64,000 nucleotides of DNA, taken from contig NZ_JALHMP010000006.1 of assembly GCF_022843985.1 (NCBI RefSeq), forward strand, positions 124,001 through 188,000, given 5' to 3'. The DNA comes from Phreatobacter sp. GTDB lineage: Bacteria > Pseudomonadota > Alphaproteobacteria > Rhizobiales > Phreatobacteraceae. Position 1 is the first letter of the stretch, and each line of letters begins with the position of its first letter. A program made the translations under genes and the position numbers. The notes under the pieces were generated by a model, which ran no database searches, had not been told where the DNA came from, and saw only the letters and a program-made list of their open reading frames with translations. Below, piece by piece: positions 27,243 through 35,916 of the stretch.

Positions 27243-28556
27243 TTAGCGGCGGCGTCCGGTGTTGAGGCGGTTCTCGACGAAGATCGAGTAGCGGGACATG
27301 AAATAGCAGAAAGCAAAGTAGATGATCCCCGCGAAAGCGAAGCCGGTATAAAGTGTCACAGGGCTGGCCCATTGCGGGTCGGTGAAGCCGGCCCTGATGC
27401 CGCCGAGCAGGTCGAAGATCGCCACGATGGACACCAGCGTGGTGTCCTTGAACAGGCCGATGAAGGCGTTGACGATCCCCGGGATCACCAGCTTCAGCGC
27501 CTGTGGCATGACGATCAGGCTCATCATGCGCGGATAGTTCAGCCCGAGGGCCATGGCCCCCTCGAACTGGCCCTTCGGAATGGCCTGCAGGCCACCGCGG
27601 ATGGTCTCGGCCATATAGGCCCCGGAGAAGACCGAGACGCCGACCAGCACGCGTACCATGGCGTCGGGCGAGCGCTCCAGGAAGAGCGGCAGCATATAGG
27701 TGGCGAAGAACAGCACTGTGATCAGCGGCACGCCGCGCACCAGTTCGATCACCGCCACCGACAGCAAGCGAATGATCGGCATCTTCGAGCGTCGGCCGAG
27801 CGCCAGGGCGACGCCGATCGGCAGTGCGGCGACGATGCCAGTGGTCGCCACCACCAGGGTGACAAGCAGCCCGCCCCATTGCCGCGTCTCGACGATCGGG
27901 AGCGCGGGATCTGCGAAAAGGCCGGTGCGCACCAGCAGCAGAAGGAGGGTGCCGACGGCGATCGCAGCACCGCCCCATTGAAGGAACACGACATTGGGGG
28001 GGCCCTCGACACGGCTCATCAGATAGCCGGCGACGAGCGCAAGGCCGCCAAGGATTGCCAGCCAGCCGCCGACGCTGAGCCAAGGATTGATGATGGAACC
28101 ACCATAAAGGAGGTTGAACGCCAGGATCGGGAAGGCGCCAAAGAAGAGGACGGCGTTCAGCGGCTTCTGCGGTACCGACGGGATGAGCAGCGGAACCAGC
28201 AGGGCGATCGCAGCGCCGTAGGTCAGATTGACCCGCCAGCGCTCCTCCACGGGGTAAAACCCGTACATGAACTGGCCGAATTTGGCCCAGACGAAGGGCC
28301 AGCAGGCGCCGACGGAACGCCCGACCTTGTCGTCCAGACACGCATCGCGGTCGGCACCGGTCCAGACGGCGCGGATAACGGTGAAATCGACGAAGGTCCA
28401 GATCGCCAAAACCGCGATATAGCCGCCGACCAGTGTCAGCAGGGCCTGCAACGGGCTGGAGAACAGGTTGGCGCGCGCCCAACCCCAGGGACCGACGAGG
28501 CTCGCCGGCGGCGGCAGCGGCAGAAGCAGGTCGGAGCGCGTGAAGGACGTGGTCAT
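27243..28556 (-). CDS. aapM: General L-amino-acid ABC transporter, permease AapM
   Basis: A 437-residue inner-membrane permease. A long N-terminal part holds several hydrophobic segments and a cysteine-containing periplasmic loop (DACLDDKVGRSVGACWPFVW); the C-terminal HisM-type domain has the EAA loop GAMALGLNYPRMMSLIVMPQ. It pairs with AapQ to form the pore. The start at 28556 has GAGGG 8 bases upstream and lies 10 bases after the aapQ stop. It is somewhat longer than the most familiar AapM proteins because of extra hydrophobic segments in the middle. Confidence 0.93.
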   Translation of the reverse strand: MTTSFTRSDLLLPLPPPASLVGPWGWARANLFSSPLQALLTLVGGYIAVLAIWTFVDFTVIRAVWTGADRDACLDDKVGRSVGACWPFVWAKFGQFMYGFYPVEERWRVNLTYGAAIALLVPLLIPSVPQKPLNAVLFFGAFPILAFNLLYGGSIINPWLSVGGWLAILGGLALVAGYLMSRVEGPPNVVFLQWGGAAIAVGTLLLLLVRTGLFADPALPIVETRQWGGLLVTLVVATTGIVAALPIGVALALGRRSKMPIIRLLSVAVIELVRGVPLITVLFFATYMLPLFLERSPDAMVRVLVGVSVFSGAYMAETIRGGLQAIPKGQFEGAMALGLNYPRMMSLIVMPQALKLVIPGIVNAFIGLFKDTTLVSIVAIFDLLGGIRAGFTDPQWASPVTLYTGFAFAGIIYFAFCYFMSRYSIFVENRLNTGRRR

Positions 28557-28566
28557 GGCTGCGCCC

Positions 28567-29769
28567 TCACCGTTCCACCAGCGCGATGCGCTGGTTGTAC
28601 CAGTTCATGAAGATGGAGGTGACGATCGAGATCGTCAGGTAGCAGCCCATCCACATGGCGATGATCTCGATCGCCTGACCGGTCTGGTTGAGGATCGTGC
28701 CGCCGACGGAAACCATGTCGGGATAGCCGATGCCGACGGCCAGCGACGAGTTCTTTGCAAGGTTCAGATATTGGCTGGTGAGCGGGGGAATGATCACCCG
28801 CAGCGCCTGCGGCACGACGACGAGATTGAGGATGCGGCCCTCGGGAAGGCCCAGCGAGCGGCCAGCTTCGGTCTGGCCATAGCTCACCGCCTGGATTCCG
28901 GCGCGCACGATCTCGCCGATGAAGGCGGCGGTATAGGCCACCAGCGCCAGCGTCAGGGCGACGAATTCCGGGATCAGCGTCATGCCGCCGGTCAGATTGA
29001 AGCGTCCCTGTTGGGCATAGTCGAAGGATACCGGCATGCCGGCGACGACATAGGCGAGGATCGGCAATCCGAGGATCAGACCAGCCATGCTCGCCGCGAC
29101 CGGGAATTGCTGCCCCGTAGCCGCCTGCCGCTTGAAGGCCCAGGACCGCACCGCGAAAGCCGCGACAATGCCGATGACGAGGGCGATCCCGATAGAGCCG
29201 GAACCGGTTTCGAAGATCGGGCGTGGCACGGTAATGCCGCGCTGGTTGGCGAAAAACAGGCCGAAAAGCGAGTGCGAATTGCGCGGTGTCGGCATCGAGG
29301 CAAGCACCGCAAGGTACCAGAACAGAATCTGGAACAGCAGCGGCAGGTTGCGGATCACCTCGACATACCAATAGGCGATCTTCGAGATCACCCAGTTCGG
29401 CGAAAGCCGGGCGACGCCGACGACGAAGCCGAGCAGGGTCGCAAAGAAGATGCCGACGATCGCCACCAGGAGCGTGTTCAGCAGGCCGATCAGGAAGGCC
29501 CGCCCGTAAGACATCGATTCCGACCAGGGGATCGGCGTCTGCGAGATACCGAAACCGGCGGTCTGATCGAGAAAGCCGAAACCGCCGGCAATATTCTGGT
29601 TGCGCAGGTTGGTCACGGCATTGGTGACCGCGGTGAAAATGACGAAGACCAGCAGAGCGAGCGCGAGCCCCTGGAAGATCAGGCTTCGCGTCTTGGGATC
29701 GTTGAAAAACGCCACTTTGGGCGCATCGGTCGCGCGAGCCGGCAATGTGCCGTCCGTCATGTTCGCCAT
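28567..29769 (-). CDS. aapQ: General L-amino-acid ABC transporter, permease AapQ
   Basis: A 400-residue inner-membrane permease of the HisM/GlnP type. The N-terminal RSLIFQGLALALLVFVIFTA is the first membrane helix, with the AapQ-typical NAVTNLRNQNIAGGFGFLDQ following; the C-terminal half has the EAA loop GRSLGLPEGRILNLVVVPQA. ATG codons at 29769 and 29760 are both possible; the AGGGG upstream is better spaced for 29760. It is separated from aapJ by 127 bases that hold a hairpin, and from aapM by 10 bases. Confidence 0.94.
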   Translation of the reverse strand: MANMTDGTLPARATDAPKVAFFNDPKTRSLIFQGLALALLVFVIFTAVTNAVTNLRNQNIAGGFGFLDQTAGFGISQTPIPWSESMSYGRAFLIGLLNTLLVAIVGIFFATLLGFVVGVARLSPNWVISKIAYWYVEVIRNLPLLFQILFWYLAVLASMPTPRNSHSLFGLFFANQRGITVPRPIFETGSGSIGIALVIGIVAAFAVRSWAFKRQAATGQQFPVAASMAGLILGLPILAYVVAGMPVSFDYAQQGRFNLTGGMTLIPEFVALTLALVAYTAAFIGEIVRAGIQAVSYGQTEAGRSLGLPEGRILNLVVVPQALRVIIPPLTSQYLNLAKNSSLAVGIGYPDMVSVGGTILNQTGQAIEIIAMWMGCYLTISIVTSIFMNWYNQRIALVER

Positions 29770-29830
29770 CCCCTGCTCTGGCCCGGCGAGTGCCTTCTCA
29801 GTGGAAAGCGGTTGTCTTCGCCGGAGGACC

Positions 29831-29853
29831 GTCCCGGATCGTGGACCCGGGAC
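29831..29853 (-). promoter_or_regulatory. Stem-loop between aapJ and aapQ
   Basis: A perfect 7-base inverted repeat (GTCCCGG / CCGGGAC) with a nine-base loop in the gap after the binding-protein gene. No T-run follows in the direction of transcription, so it is more likely an RNA-stabilising or attenuating hairpin that keeps aapJ mRNA more abundant than permease mRNA, as seen in many binding-protein operons. That role is inference. Confidence 0.4.
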
Positions 29854-29896
29854 GATGATCGTGTCTAGTCGCTAGGCGCCGTTTTTTTAAGCGCGC

Positions 29897-30922
29897 TCAG
29901 CGGATAGGCGGCGCGTACTGGAGGCCCCCTTTGGTCCACAGGGCGTTGAGGCCGCGCGAGATGCCGAGGCGGGTCGAGGGGCCGACATTGCGGTCGAAAA
30001 TCTCGGCATAGTTGCCGACATGACGCACGATGCGGACGACCCAGTCACGGCTGAGGCCAAGAGCCTCGCCAAAATTGCCCTCGACGCCAAGTACGCGGCG
30101 GATCTCGGGATTGGTCGACTGCAACATCTGATCGAGATTGGCCTTGGTGATGTTGAGTTCCTCCGCCGTGATCATGGCGAAATGGGTCCACTTCACGAGG
30201 TCGAACCACTGATCATCGCCGTGGCGGACCACCGGACCCAGCGGCTCTTTCGAGATGATCTCGGGCAGGACCACGTGGTCATCCGGCTTAGCGAGCTTGA
30301 CGCGCTCGGCATAGAGGCCCGACGCATCGGTCGTGAAGACGTCGCAACGTCCGGAATCGTAGGCCTTGATCGTCTCGTCTGCGGTGGCGAAGACCACCGG
30401 CTCGTACTTCAGATTGTTAGCGCGGAAGAAGTCGGCGACGTTCAGTTCCGTGGTGGTGCCGGTCTGCACGCAGACCGAGGCGCCGGAGAGTTCGCGGGCG
30501 CTCTTCACGTTGAGCGACTTGCGGACCAGGAAGCCTTGGCCGTCGTAATAGTTGATGCCGGCAAAGTTCAATCCGAGCGACGTGTCTCGCTGGATCGTCC
30601 AGGTCGAGTTGCGCGAGAGAACATCCACTTCGCCCGACTGAAGGGCGGTGAAGCGGTCTTTGGCCGAGAGCGGCGAGAAGCGAACCTTCGAGGGATCGTT
30701 GAAGATGGCCGCGGCGAGGGCACGGCAGAAATCGACGTCGAGCCCGGTCCAGTTGCCGGCGCTGTCTGGCTGGGAGAAACCGGCGAGGCCCTGGCTGACG
30801 CCGCACTGCACGAAGCCCTTGTTCTGGATGTTGCGAAGCGTCGAGGGCGCCTGGGCCAGGGCGGCCGTGGCGCTGAAGCCCAGTGCTGCTCCAAGCGCAA
30901 GGGTGGAGACGATACGTTTCAT
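29897..30922 (-). CDS. aapJ: General L-amino-acid ABC transporter, substrate-binding protein AapJ
   Basis: A 341-residue periplasmic binding protein. The signal peptide MKRIVSTLALGAALGFSATA ends at ALAQ, then the domain opens LRNIQNKGFVQCGVSQGLAG and carries GLDVDFCRALAAAIFNDPSK, which is characteristic of AapJ/BztA rather than of narrow-specificity binding proteins. It delivers a broad range of L-amino acids to AapQMP. The start at 30922 has AAAGG upstream; the in-frame extension to 31249 crosses the promoter region and is rejected. It heads the operon and diverges from metC. Confidence 0.96.
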   Translation of the reverse strand: MKRIVSTLALGAALGFSATAALAQAPSTLRNIQNKGFVQCGVSQGLAGFSQPDSAGNWTGLDVDFCRALAAAIFNDPSKVRFSPLSAKDRFTALQSGEVDVLSRNSTWTIQRDTSLGLNFAGINYYDGQGFLVRKSLNVKSARELSGASVCVQTGTTTELNVADFFRANNLKYEPVVFATADETIKAYDSGRCDVFTTDASGLYAERVKLAKPDDHVVLPEIISKEPLGPVVRHGDDQWFDLVKWTHFAMITAEELNITKANLDQMLQSTNPEIRRVLGVEGNFGEALGLSRDWVVRIVRHVGNYAEIFDRNVGPSTRLGISRGLNALWTKGGLQYAPPIR

Positions 30923-31154
30923 GGTGGCAGCCTTTCCCACTCTGAATGTGGTCGATTTGTTGTCCTTTGCGGGCACCCAAAAGGCACCGTCGTCGGGGAC
31001 GTTGACCCCGAAGACACCGCATTTCTGCATCACAGGCCATCTCGTGGGCGGGGTCAAGGGCTTGACGGACGCCCATTTCGCCGTGGAAATGCCGCTCCCA
31101 ACTCCGGGACAGACTCTTTCAAAACGCCCACTTTCCCAACAATTCGAGGCAGAT
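30923..31154. promoter_or_regulatory. Divergent promoter region of aapJ and metC
   Basis: A 232-base gap between two divergent starts, so both promoters must lie here. I cannot assign -35/-10 boxes with confidence, and I see no riboswitch-like fold or clear inverted repeat. In-frame openings from both sides cross the gap but have no protein similarity. Confidence 0.4.
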
Positions 31155-32336
31155 ATGGCTGGCCCTTCCGATCCCAAGCGCCTGGCGGAGCGCACGCGGC
31201 TCGTGCTGGGCGGTCGCAAGCCGGCCGAGCAATTCGGCTTCGTCAACACGCCGATTTATCGCGGCTCGACGGTCCTCTACCCCACTTACGAAGAGCTGAA
31301 GTCGCGGCGCCAGAAATATGTGTATGGCACCAAAGGGACACCGACGACTCGCGCTCTCGAGGAGGCCTGGACCGACCTGTCCGGGGCCGCCGGAACCGTG
31401 CTGGTCCCCTCAGGCCTCGCCGCCATCGCCGTCGCGCTGCAATCCTGCCTGAAGGCGGGCGACCACATGCTGGTCACCGACTCCGTCTACCGCCCGACCC
31501 GGCAATATGCCGAGGGCGTGCTGAAACGCTTCGGCGTCGAGACCACCTACTATGACCCGCTGATCGGTGGCGGCATCGGCGCGCTGATGCGGCCGAACAC
31601 CACTGTCGTCTTCACCGAGGCGCCGGGGTCGCAGTCCTTCGAGATGCAGGACATTCCCGCCATCGCCGCGGTCGCCCATGCGAAGGACGCCCTCGTCGTC
31701 ATGGACAATACCTGGGCGACGCCGCTCTATTTTCCGCCGCACGAGCGCGGCGTCGACATCGCCATCGAGGCGGGGACGAAATATCTCGGCGGTCACTCCG
31801 ATATTCTCATGGGCCTGGTAACGGCCAATGAGCGCGCCTGGCCGGCCCTGAAGGAGACCTTCGACCTCACCGCCATCGGGGCCGGACCGGAGGACTGTTT
31901 CCTCGCCCTGCGCGGCCTGCGCACCATGAAGCTGCGCCTCGACGAGGCCAACCGCCAGGGCATGGCCATGGCCACCTGGCTGGCGGAGCGTCCCGAGGTC
32001 AAGACGGTGCTGCATCCCGCCTTCCCCTCCCATCCCGGCCACGCCATCTGGAAACGCGACTTCAAGGGCGCCTCGGGGCTCTTCTCGGTCATCCTGCATC
32101 CGCTCTCCGAGCAGCAGCTCGGCGCCTTCCTCGACGGCCTTGAACTGTTCGGCATGGGCTATTCCTGGGGCGGCTACGAGAGCCTGGTCGTGCCGTTCGA
32201 CTGCGCCCCCTACCGGACGGCAACCACCTGGAACCCCGGCGGACCGGCGTTGCGCTTCCAGATCGGCCTCGAGGATGTCGCCGACCTTCAGGCCGATCTC
32301 GCAGCCGGATTCGAACGGATCAAGGCGGTCGGCTGA
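31155..32336 (+). CDS. metC: Cystathionine beta-lyase
   Basis: A 393-residue PLP enzyme of the Cys/Met metabolism family that splits cystathionine to homocysteine, pyruvate and ammonia in methionine synthesis. The PLP lysine is in EAGTKYLGGHSDILMG, with the preceding VVMDNTWATPLYFPP; the N-terminal substrate tyrosine stretch YVYGTKGTPTTRALE and the LFGMGYSWGGYESL region favour MetC over gamma-synthases. The start at 31155 (MAGPSDPKRLAERT) follows a GAGG sequence. It converges with the PAP2 gene with only 2 bases between stops. Confidence 0.92.
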   Translation: MAGPSDPKRLAERTRLVLGGRKPAEQFGFVNTPIYRGSTVLYPTYEELKSRRQKYVYGTKGTPTTRALEEAWTDLSGAAGTVLVPSGLAAIAVALQSCLKAGDHMLVTDSVYRPTRQYAEGVLKRFGVETTYYDPLIGGGIGALMRPNTTVVFTEAPGSQSFEMQDIPAIAAVAHAKDALVVMDNTWATPLYFPPHERGVDIAIEAGTKYLGGHSDILMGLVTANERAWPALKETFDLTAIGAGPEDCFLALRGLRTMKLRLDEANRQGMAMATWLAERPEVKTVLHPAFPSHPGHAIWKRDFKGASGLFSVILHPLSEQQLGAFLDGLELFGMGYSWGGYESLVVPFDCAPYRTATTWNPGGPALRFQIGLEDVADLQADLAAGFERIKAVG

Positions 32337-32338
32337 CG

Positions 32339-33208
32339 TCAGCCGCGCAGGCGCCTGGCGATCCGGCCAAGCGCCTGCCGGACCCGCCGGGCCGGCATCG
32401 GGAAGGGCCTGCGCTCGGGCCCCGGCGTGAACACCAGCGCGCGTCGCGCGAACCACTCGCGCGTCATCACCGTGAACCACGCGCCCCACAGCGAGCCGAC
32501 GACGATGTCGGTGAAATAATGGGCGTCCACTGCCACACGGCTGAAGGCGATGATGACCGCCGCGGCGATGAATCCGTTGCGCCAGCGCGGAAACAGCGCC
32601 GCGAAGGCGAGCGCGATGGCGAAGGCCGTCTGCGAATGGCCTGACGGAAAGCTCGCGAAGGACGACTGCCAGCTCGGGAACTGGAAGTGCAGCGCGCCGA
32701 ATTCCTCGAAATAGCGCGGCCGCCCGCGGGCAATGATGCGCTTCACGATGGTGATGATGAGACCCGAACCGCCGACGGCGATGAAGACGAAGGCGAGGCG
32801 CGCCGCCAGGGCGAGCATGACCTTGTCGGCGAAGCCTCGCACCGGCGTGACGGCGGCGAAGATCACGAGGACCAGCACACCGCTGGGGATCAGCACCCAG
32901 CTGGACTTCCCCATATCGGTGACGACCTCCCAGACCCCGGCGGCGGCGCCGGACGTATAGGCGCGAACGCCCTGGAATACCGGGTCGAGATAGGCCATGC
33001 CGGCGAGGATCAAGGCCAAGGCAACCAATCCCGCGCAGAACCTTTCGGCACCGCTCTGGAAGACCCGCAGGGACGGCGAGGCATGCGGACGGACCGGGCG
33101 GAACAGGCGCTGGATCGCGCTGGTCAGCGTGGCCGCGAAATCGTCCAGCCGGCGGCGCAGCCCGCGGCGGGCCTCGGCGGCGGCGACGGAAGGTGTCGAA
33201 ACGCTCAT
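32339..33208 (-). CDS. PAP2-family membrane phosphatase
   Basis: A 289-residue membrane phosphatase with about six hydrophobic helices. All three catalytic motifs are present: KRIIARGRPR (motif 1), SFPSGHSQTAF (motif 2) and SRVAVDAHYFTDIVVG (motif 3). Substrates of the family include phosphatidic acid, phosphatidylglycerol phosphate, undecaprenyl pyrophosphate and lipid A phosphates; which one is used here is unknown. The N-terminal 50 residues are basic and cytoplasmic. Confidence 0.92.
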   Translation of the reverse strand: MSVSTPSVAAAEARRGLRRRLDDFAATLTSAIQRLFRPVRPHASPSLRVFQSGAERFCAGLVALALILAGMAYLDPVFQGVRAYTSGAAAGVWEVVTDMGKSSWVLIPSGVLVLVIFAAVTPVRGFADKVMLALAARLAFVFIAVGGSGLIITIVKRIIARGRPRYFEEFGALHFQFPSWQSSFASFPSGHSQTAFAIALAFAALFPRWRNGFIAAAVIIAFSRVAVDAHYFTDIVVGSLWGAWFTVMTREWFARRALVFTPGPERRPFPMPARRVRQALGRIARRLRG

Positions 33209-33344
33209 GGCGTCCGTTTAGGCCATTTGCCGCGTGCGGTCACTGTCCCGCGGCGCAAAGCCGCGTGCTGCGGCAGATGAAGGGGTGACCTTTGGCCGGC
33301 GCGGCGTTAAGGAGGCGCCTTTCCCCACCAGATTGCCTACGGTC

Positions 33345-33881
33345 ATGCTCGGTTATCTCGCCCTCCCTGCTTTCATCGCCACGATTCCGGCGGCCAACTG
33401 GCTCATCGGCAACGTTGGCACCGTCTGCGTTCCCAACGGCCCCTGCCTCATCCCCGTCGGCTTCGGCCTGATGGCGCCCAGCGGCGTGTTGATGATCGGC
33501 TTGGCATTGGTGCTGCGCGATCTCGTCCAGCGCCGGCTCGGCCTCCTCTGGTCGCTCGGCGGCATCGTCGCCGGCGCCGCCCTGTCCTGGACGGTGGCGT
33601 CGCCGGCCCTCGCCCTCGCCTCGGCCGCCGCCTTTCTGTTCTCCGAACTCGCCGATACCGCGATCTACACGCCGCTGGCCAGAAAGCGGCTCATCGCCGC
33701 CGTCTGGGCCTCGAGCCTCGTCGGCACGGTCATCGACTCGACGCTCTTCCTCTGGCTCGCCTTCGGCTCGGTGAGCCTGCTGCCAGGCCTCGTCCTCGGG
33801 AAGGTCTGGATGGTGGCCGCCGCGACGGCGGTCCTCTGGTTCATGCGCCGCCGCGATCCCGCGGCCTTCGCGGCGCGGTGA
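33345..33881 (+). CDS. VUT-family transporter (YhhQ/queuosine-precursor type)
   Basis: A 178-residue integral membrane protein with about six helices. It matches the VUT (formerly DUF165) family, whose members import queuosine precursors such as 7-cyano-7-deazaguanine; marks are the first helix with ATIPAANWLIGN, the segment PSGVLMIGLALVLRDLVQRR and FSELADTAIYTPLARKR. The start at 33345 (MLGYLALPAF) begins helix 1; a longer in-frame start at 33234 is not supported. Specificity is inferred from the family only. Single gene between PAP2 (divergent) and the SDR gene. Confidence 0.85.
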   Translation: MLGYLALPAFIATIPAANWLIGNVGTVCVPNGPCLIPVGFGLMAPSGVLMIGLALVLRDLVQRRLGLLWSLGGIVAGAALSWTVASPALALASAAAFLFSELADTAIYTPLARKRLIAAVWASSLVGTVIDSTLFLWLAFGSVSLLPGLVLGKVWMVAAATAVLWFMRRRDPAAFAAR

Positions 33882-33974
33882 CGAGGCAACGGGCCTCTTC
33901 CGCTCGGCCGAATTGACGGGCCCTCCGGCAGGCGCGCCCGATGGGGACGGTTCACGGTCCGGGAGGAAGCACCC

Positions 33975-34757
33975 ATGGCTGCCCTTTTCGATCTCTCAGG
34001 CCGCGTCGCCATCGTCACCGGCGGCAATGGCGGCATCGGGCTGGGCATGGCCGAGGCACTGGCCGGCTCCGGCTGCGCGGTTTCCATCTGGGGACGCAAC
34101 GCCGACAAGAACGCGGCGGCAGTCACCCGCCTGAAGGCGACGGGCGGTCTGGTCTCCGCCAGAATCTGCGACGTTGCCGACAGGTCGGCGGTGGAAGAGG
34201 CCTTCGCCGCAACCCTCGCGGAATTCGGTCGGGTCGACGGCCTCTTCGCCAATGCCGGCATCACCGGCCCGACCAAGGGCCCCTTCATCGACCGCGACAT
34301 GGGGGACTGGCGGACCGTCATGACTGCCAATGTCGAGGGCGTCGCCCATTGTTTCCAGCTTGCCGCCCGCCACATGGTCGAGCGCGCCAAGGCGGGGGAT
34401 CCCTTCGGCCGTCTCGTCGCGACCTCCTCGGTCGCTTCCATCGAAGGTGCCGCCTACAACGAGCATTACGGAGCGTCGAAGGGGGCCCTGAACGCCTTCG
34501 TTCGCGCCATCGCCGTGGAACTGGCGCGCCACGGCATTACCGCTAACACCATCCTGCCGGGCTGGATCGAGACCGACATGACGGCGAAAGCCTTGGCTGA
34601 CGAGAAATTCGTCAAGGCCGTCGCGCCGCGCATTCCCGTTCGCCGTTTCGGCACACCGGCCGATTTCGGCGGTATGGCGGTCTTTCTGATGAGTCGTTCC
34701 TCCGCCTATATGACCGGCCAGACCCTGGTCATCGACGGCGGCTACAGTATCTTTTAG
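33975..34757 (+). CDS. Short-chain dehydrogenase/reductase
   Basis: A 260-residue classical SDR. The NAD(P) loop is VTGGNGGIGLGMAEAL, followed by FANAGITGP (NAG motif), catalytic Ser in ATSSVASIEG and the YGASKGALNAF catalytic Tyr/Lys. The C terminus TGQTLVIDGGYSIF is also family-typical. Acidic residues after the second strand that would mark NAD preference are not evident (SIWGRN), so NADPH is a little more likely. Substrate unknown. Reasonable ribosome-binding site (GGGAGGAAGC) upstream. Confidence 0.9.
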   Translation: MAALFDLSGRVAIVTGGNGGIGLGMAEALAGSGCAVSIWGRNADKNAAAVTRLKATGGLVSARICDVADRSAVEEAFAATLAEFGRVDGLFANAGITGPTKGPFIDRDMGDWRTVMTANVEGVAHCFQLAARHMVERAKAGDPFGRLVATSSVASIEGAAYNEHYGASKGALNAFVRAIAVELARHGITANTILPGWIETDMTAKALADEKFVKAVAPRIPVRRFGTPADFGGMAVFLMSRSSAYMTGQTLVIDGGYSIF

Positions 34758-34888
34758 CCGGCCCAGGATTGCCATCAGCAGGGCACGGCCGTAAGCAGCG
34801 GTGACGTCCCGTCATCGCCCTGTCGTGCAGGCGGGACATGACCACTTGCGTCCCCGGCCCGACGGCCGCTTCCCACCGGATCCCTGCC

Positions 34889-35704
34889 ATGTCTCTTCCC
34901 GTTCTCGGCGTCGCCCTGCCTCTCGAAGGCCTGCGCCAGCACCGCTCCTGGATCATCGAAAGCCAGCGCGACCTCGAACTGCAGGACTTTTTCTGGGCAG
35001 AGGTGCTGAACGGCGACTGGAAACCGCTCGCCGAGGCGATCCGGAAGGAGCTCGACGGCCATACGGGCCGCCTCGGCATCCACGGGCCGTTCTGGGGCTT
35101 CAGCATCGCCAGCCTCGATCCCGACGTGCGCCGGCTCGTCGCCCGGCGTATGGACCAGGGCCTCGACGTCTGCGCGGCACTCGGCGCGACGCAGATGGTC
35201 ATCCACTCGCCCTACACGACCTGGGACCACAACAATCTCGACTACAATCCGGGCGCCCGCCTGCAGGTCGTCGAGCGGACCCACGACACGCTTGCGGCAG
35301 CCGTGCGCCGTGCCGCGGACATGGGTGTCGTGCTGGTCATCGAGAACATCGAGGACTGCGATCCCGCCGACCGGGTCGCCCTTGCCCGCTCCTTCGACAG
35401 CCCCGCCGTCCGCGTCTCGATCGACACCGGCCACGCCAACTACGCCCATACGAGCAACGGGGCACCGCCCGTCGACTATTATGTCAGCGCCGCCGGCGAC
35501 ATGCTCAACCACGTCCATCTGCAGGATTCGGACGGCTATGCCGACCGCCACTGGAATCCCGGCGAGGGCACGATCGTCTGGCCGCAACTGTTCCGGACAC
35601 TGGCAAGGCTCACCAGCAATCCCCGGCTGATTCTCGAAGTGCGCGACAAGGCCCGGGTGCGCGCCGGTGCCGACCACCTGATCGGCCTTGGCCTCGCCCT
35701 GTGA
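34889..35704 (+). CDS. Sugar-phosphate isomerase/epimerase-like TIM barrel
   Basis: A 271-residue xylose-isomerase-like TIM-barrel protein (AP endonuclease 2 fold). Metal-ligand segments are VLVIENIEDCDPADR (Glu), VRVSIDTGHANYAH (Asp-His) and NHVHLQDSDGYADRH (His), then NPGEGTIVWPQL. Relatives include hydroxypyruvate isomerase, tagatose epimerase and inosose dehydratase; this protein cannot be placed further. The start at 34889 (MSLPVLGVALPLEG) was chosen on similarity; an in-frame start at 34838 is possible. Confidence 0.8.
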   Translation: MSLPVLGVALPLEGLRQHRSWIIESQRDLELQDFFWAEVLNGDWKPLAEAIRKELDGHTGRLGIHGPFWGFSIASLDPDVRRLVARRMDQGLDVCAALGATQMVIHSPYTTWDHNNLDYNPGARLQVVERTHDTLAAAVRRAADMGVVLVIENIEDCDPADRVALARSFDSPAVRVSIDTGHANYAHTSNGAPPVDYYVSAAGDMLNHVHLQDSDGYADRHWNPGEGTIVWPQLFRTLARLTSNPRLILEVRDKARVRAGADHLIGLGLAL

Positions 35705-35851
35705 TGTAGCGCGGCGTGGTCGCCATTGGCGACCACGGGCTCAGCCCTGATCGCCAGGGTGGATCGCGACATTCGGATGGTGCGCGAGATGCGGCGGCTT
35801 TGGCCGCTGCTGCCCGGCTCGCCATCCGACCCTGCGCCCGCGAGCCCCCAT

Positions 35852-35871
35852 ATATTTCGATATGCGAATGC
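35852..35871 (+). promoter_or_regulatory. ATTC-N8-GAAT-like operator before the MBL gene
   Basis: The sequence ATATTT-CGATATGC-GAATGC lies about 45 bases before the metallo-hydrolase start. It differs at one base of the ATTC arm from the form ATTC-N8-GAAT and shares the ten-base core ATATGCGAAT with the site at 52439-52458 before the SQR gene. I infer binding by the SoxR/SqrR-type repressor encoded at 37981-38385. Confidence 0.6.
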
Positions 35872-35916
35872 ATCTGTGATCCGCTACCCTGTGGCAAAGA
35901 ACACGGGAGGACGGAC

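Noticed and set aside
30923-31249. N-terminal extension of AapJ
   Set aside because: The extension crosses the divergent promoter and overlaps metC, while the signal peptide and ribosome-binding site fix the start at 30922.
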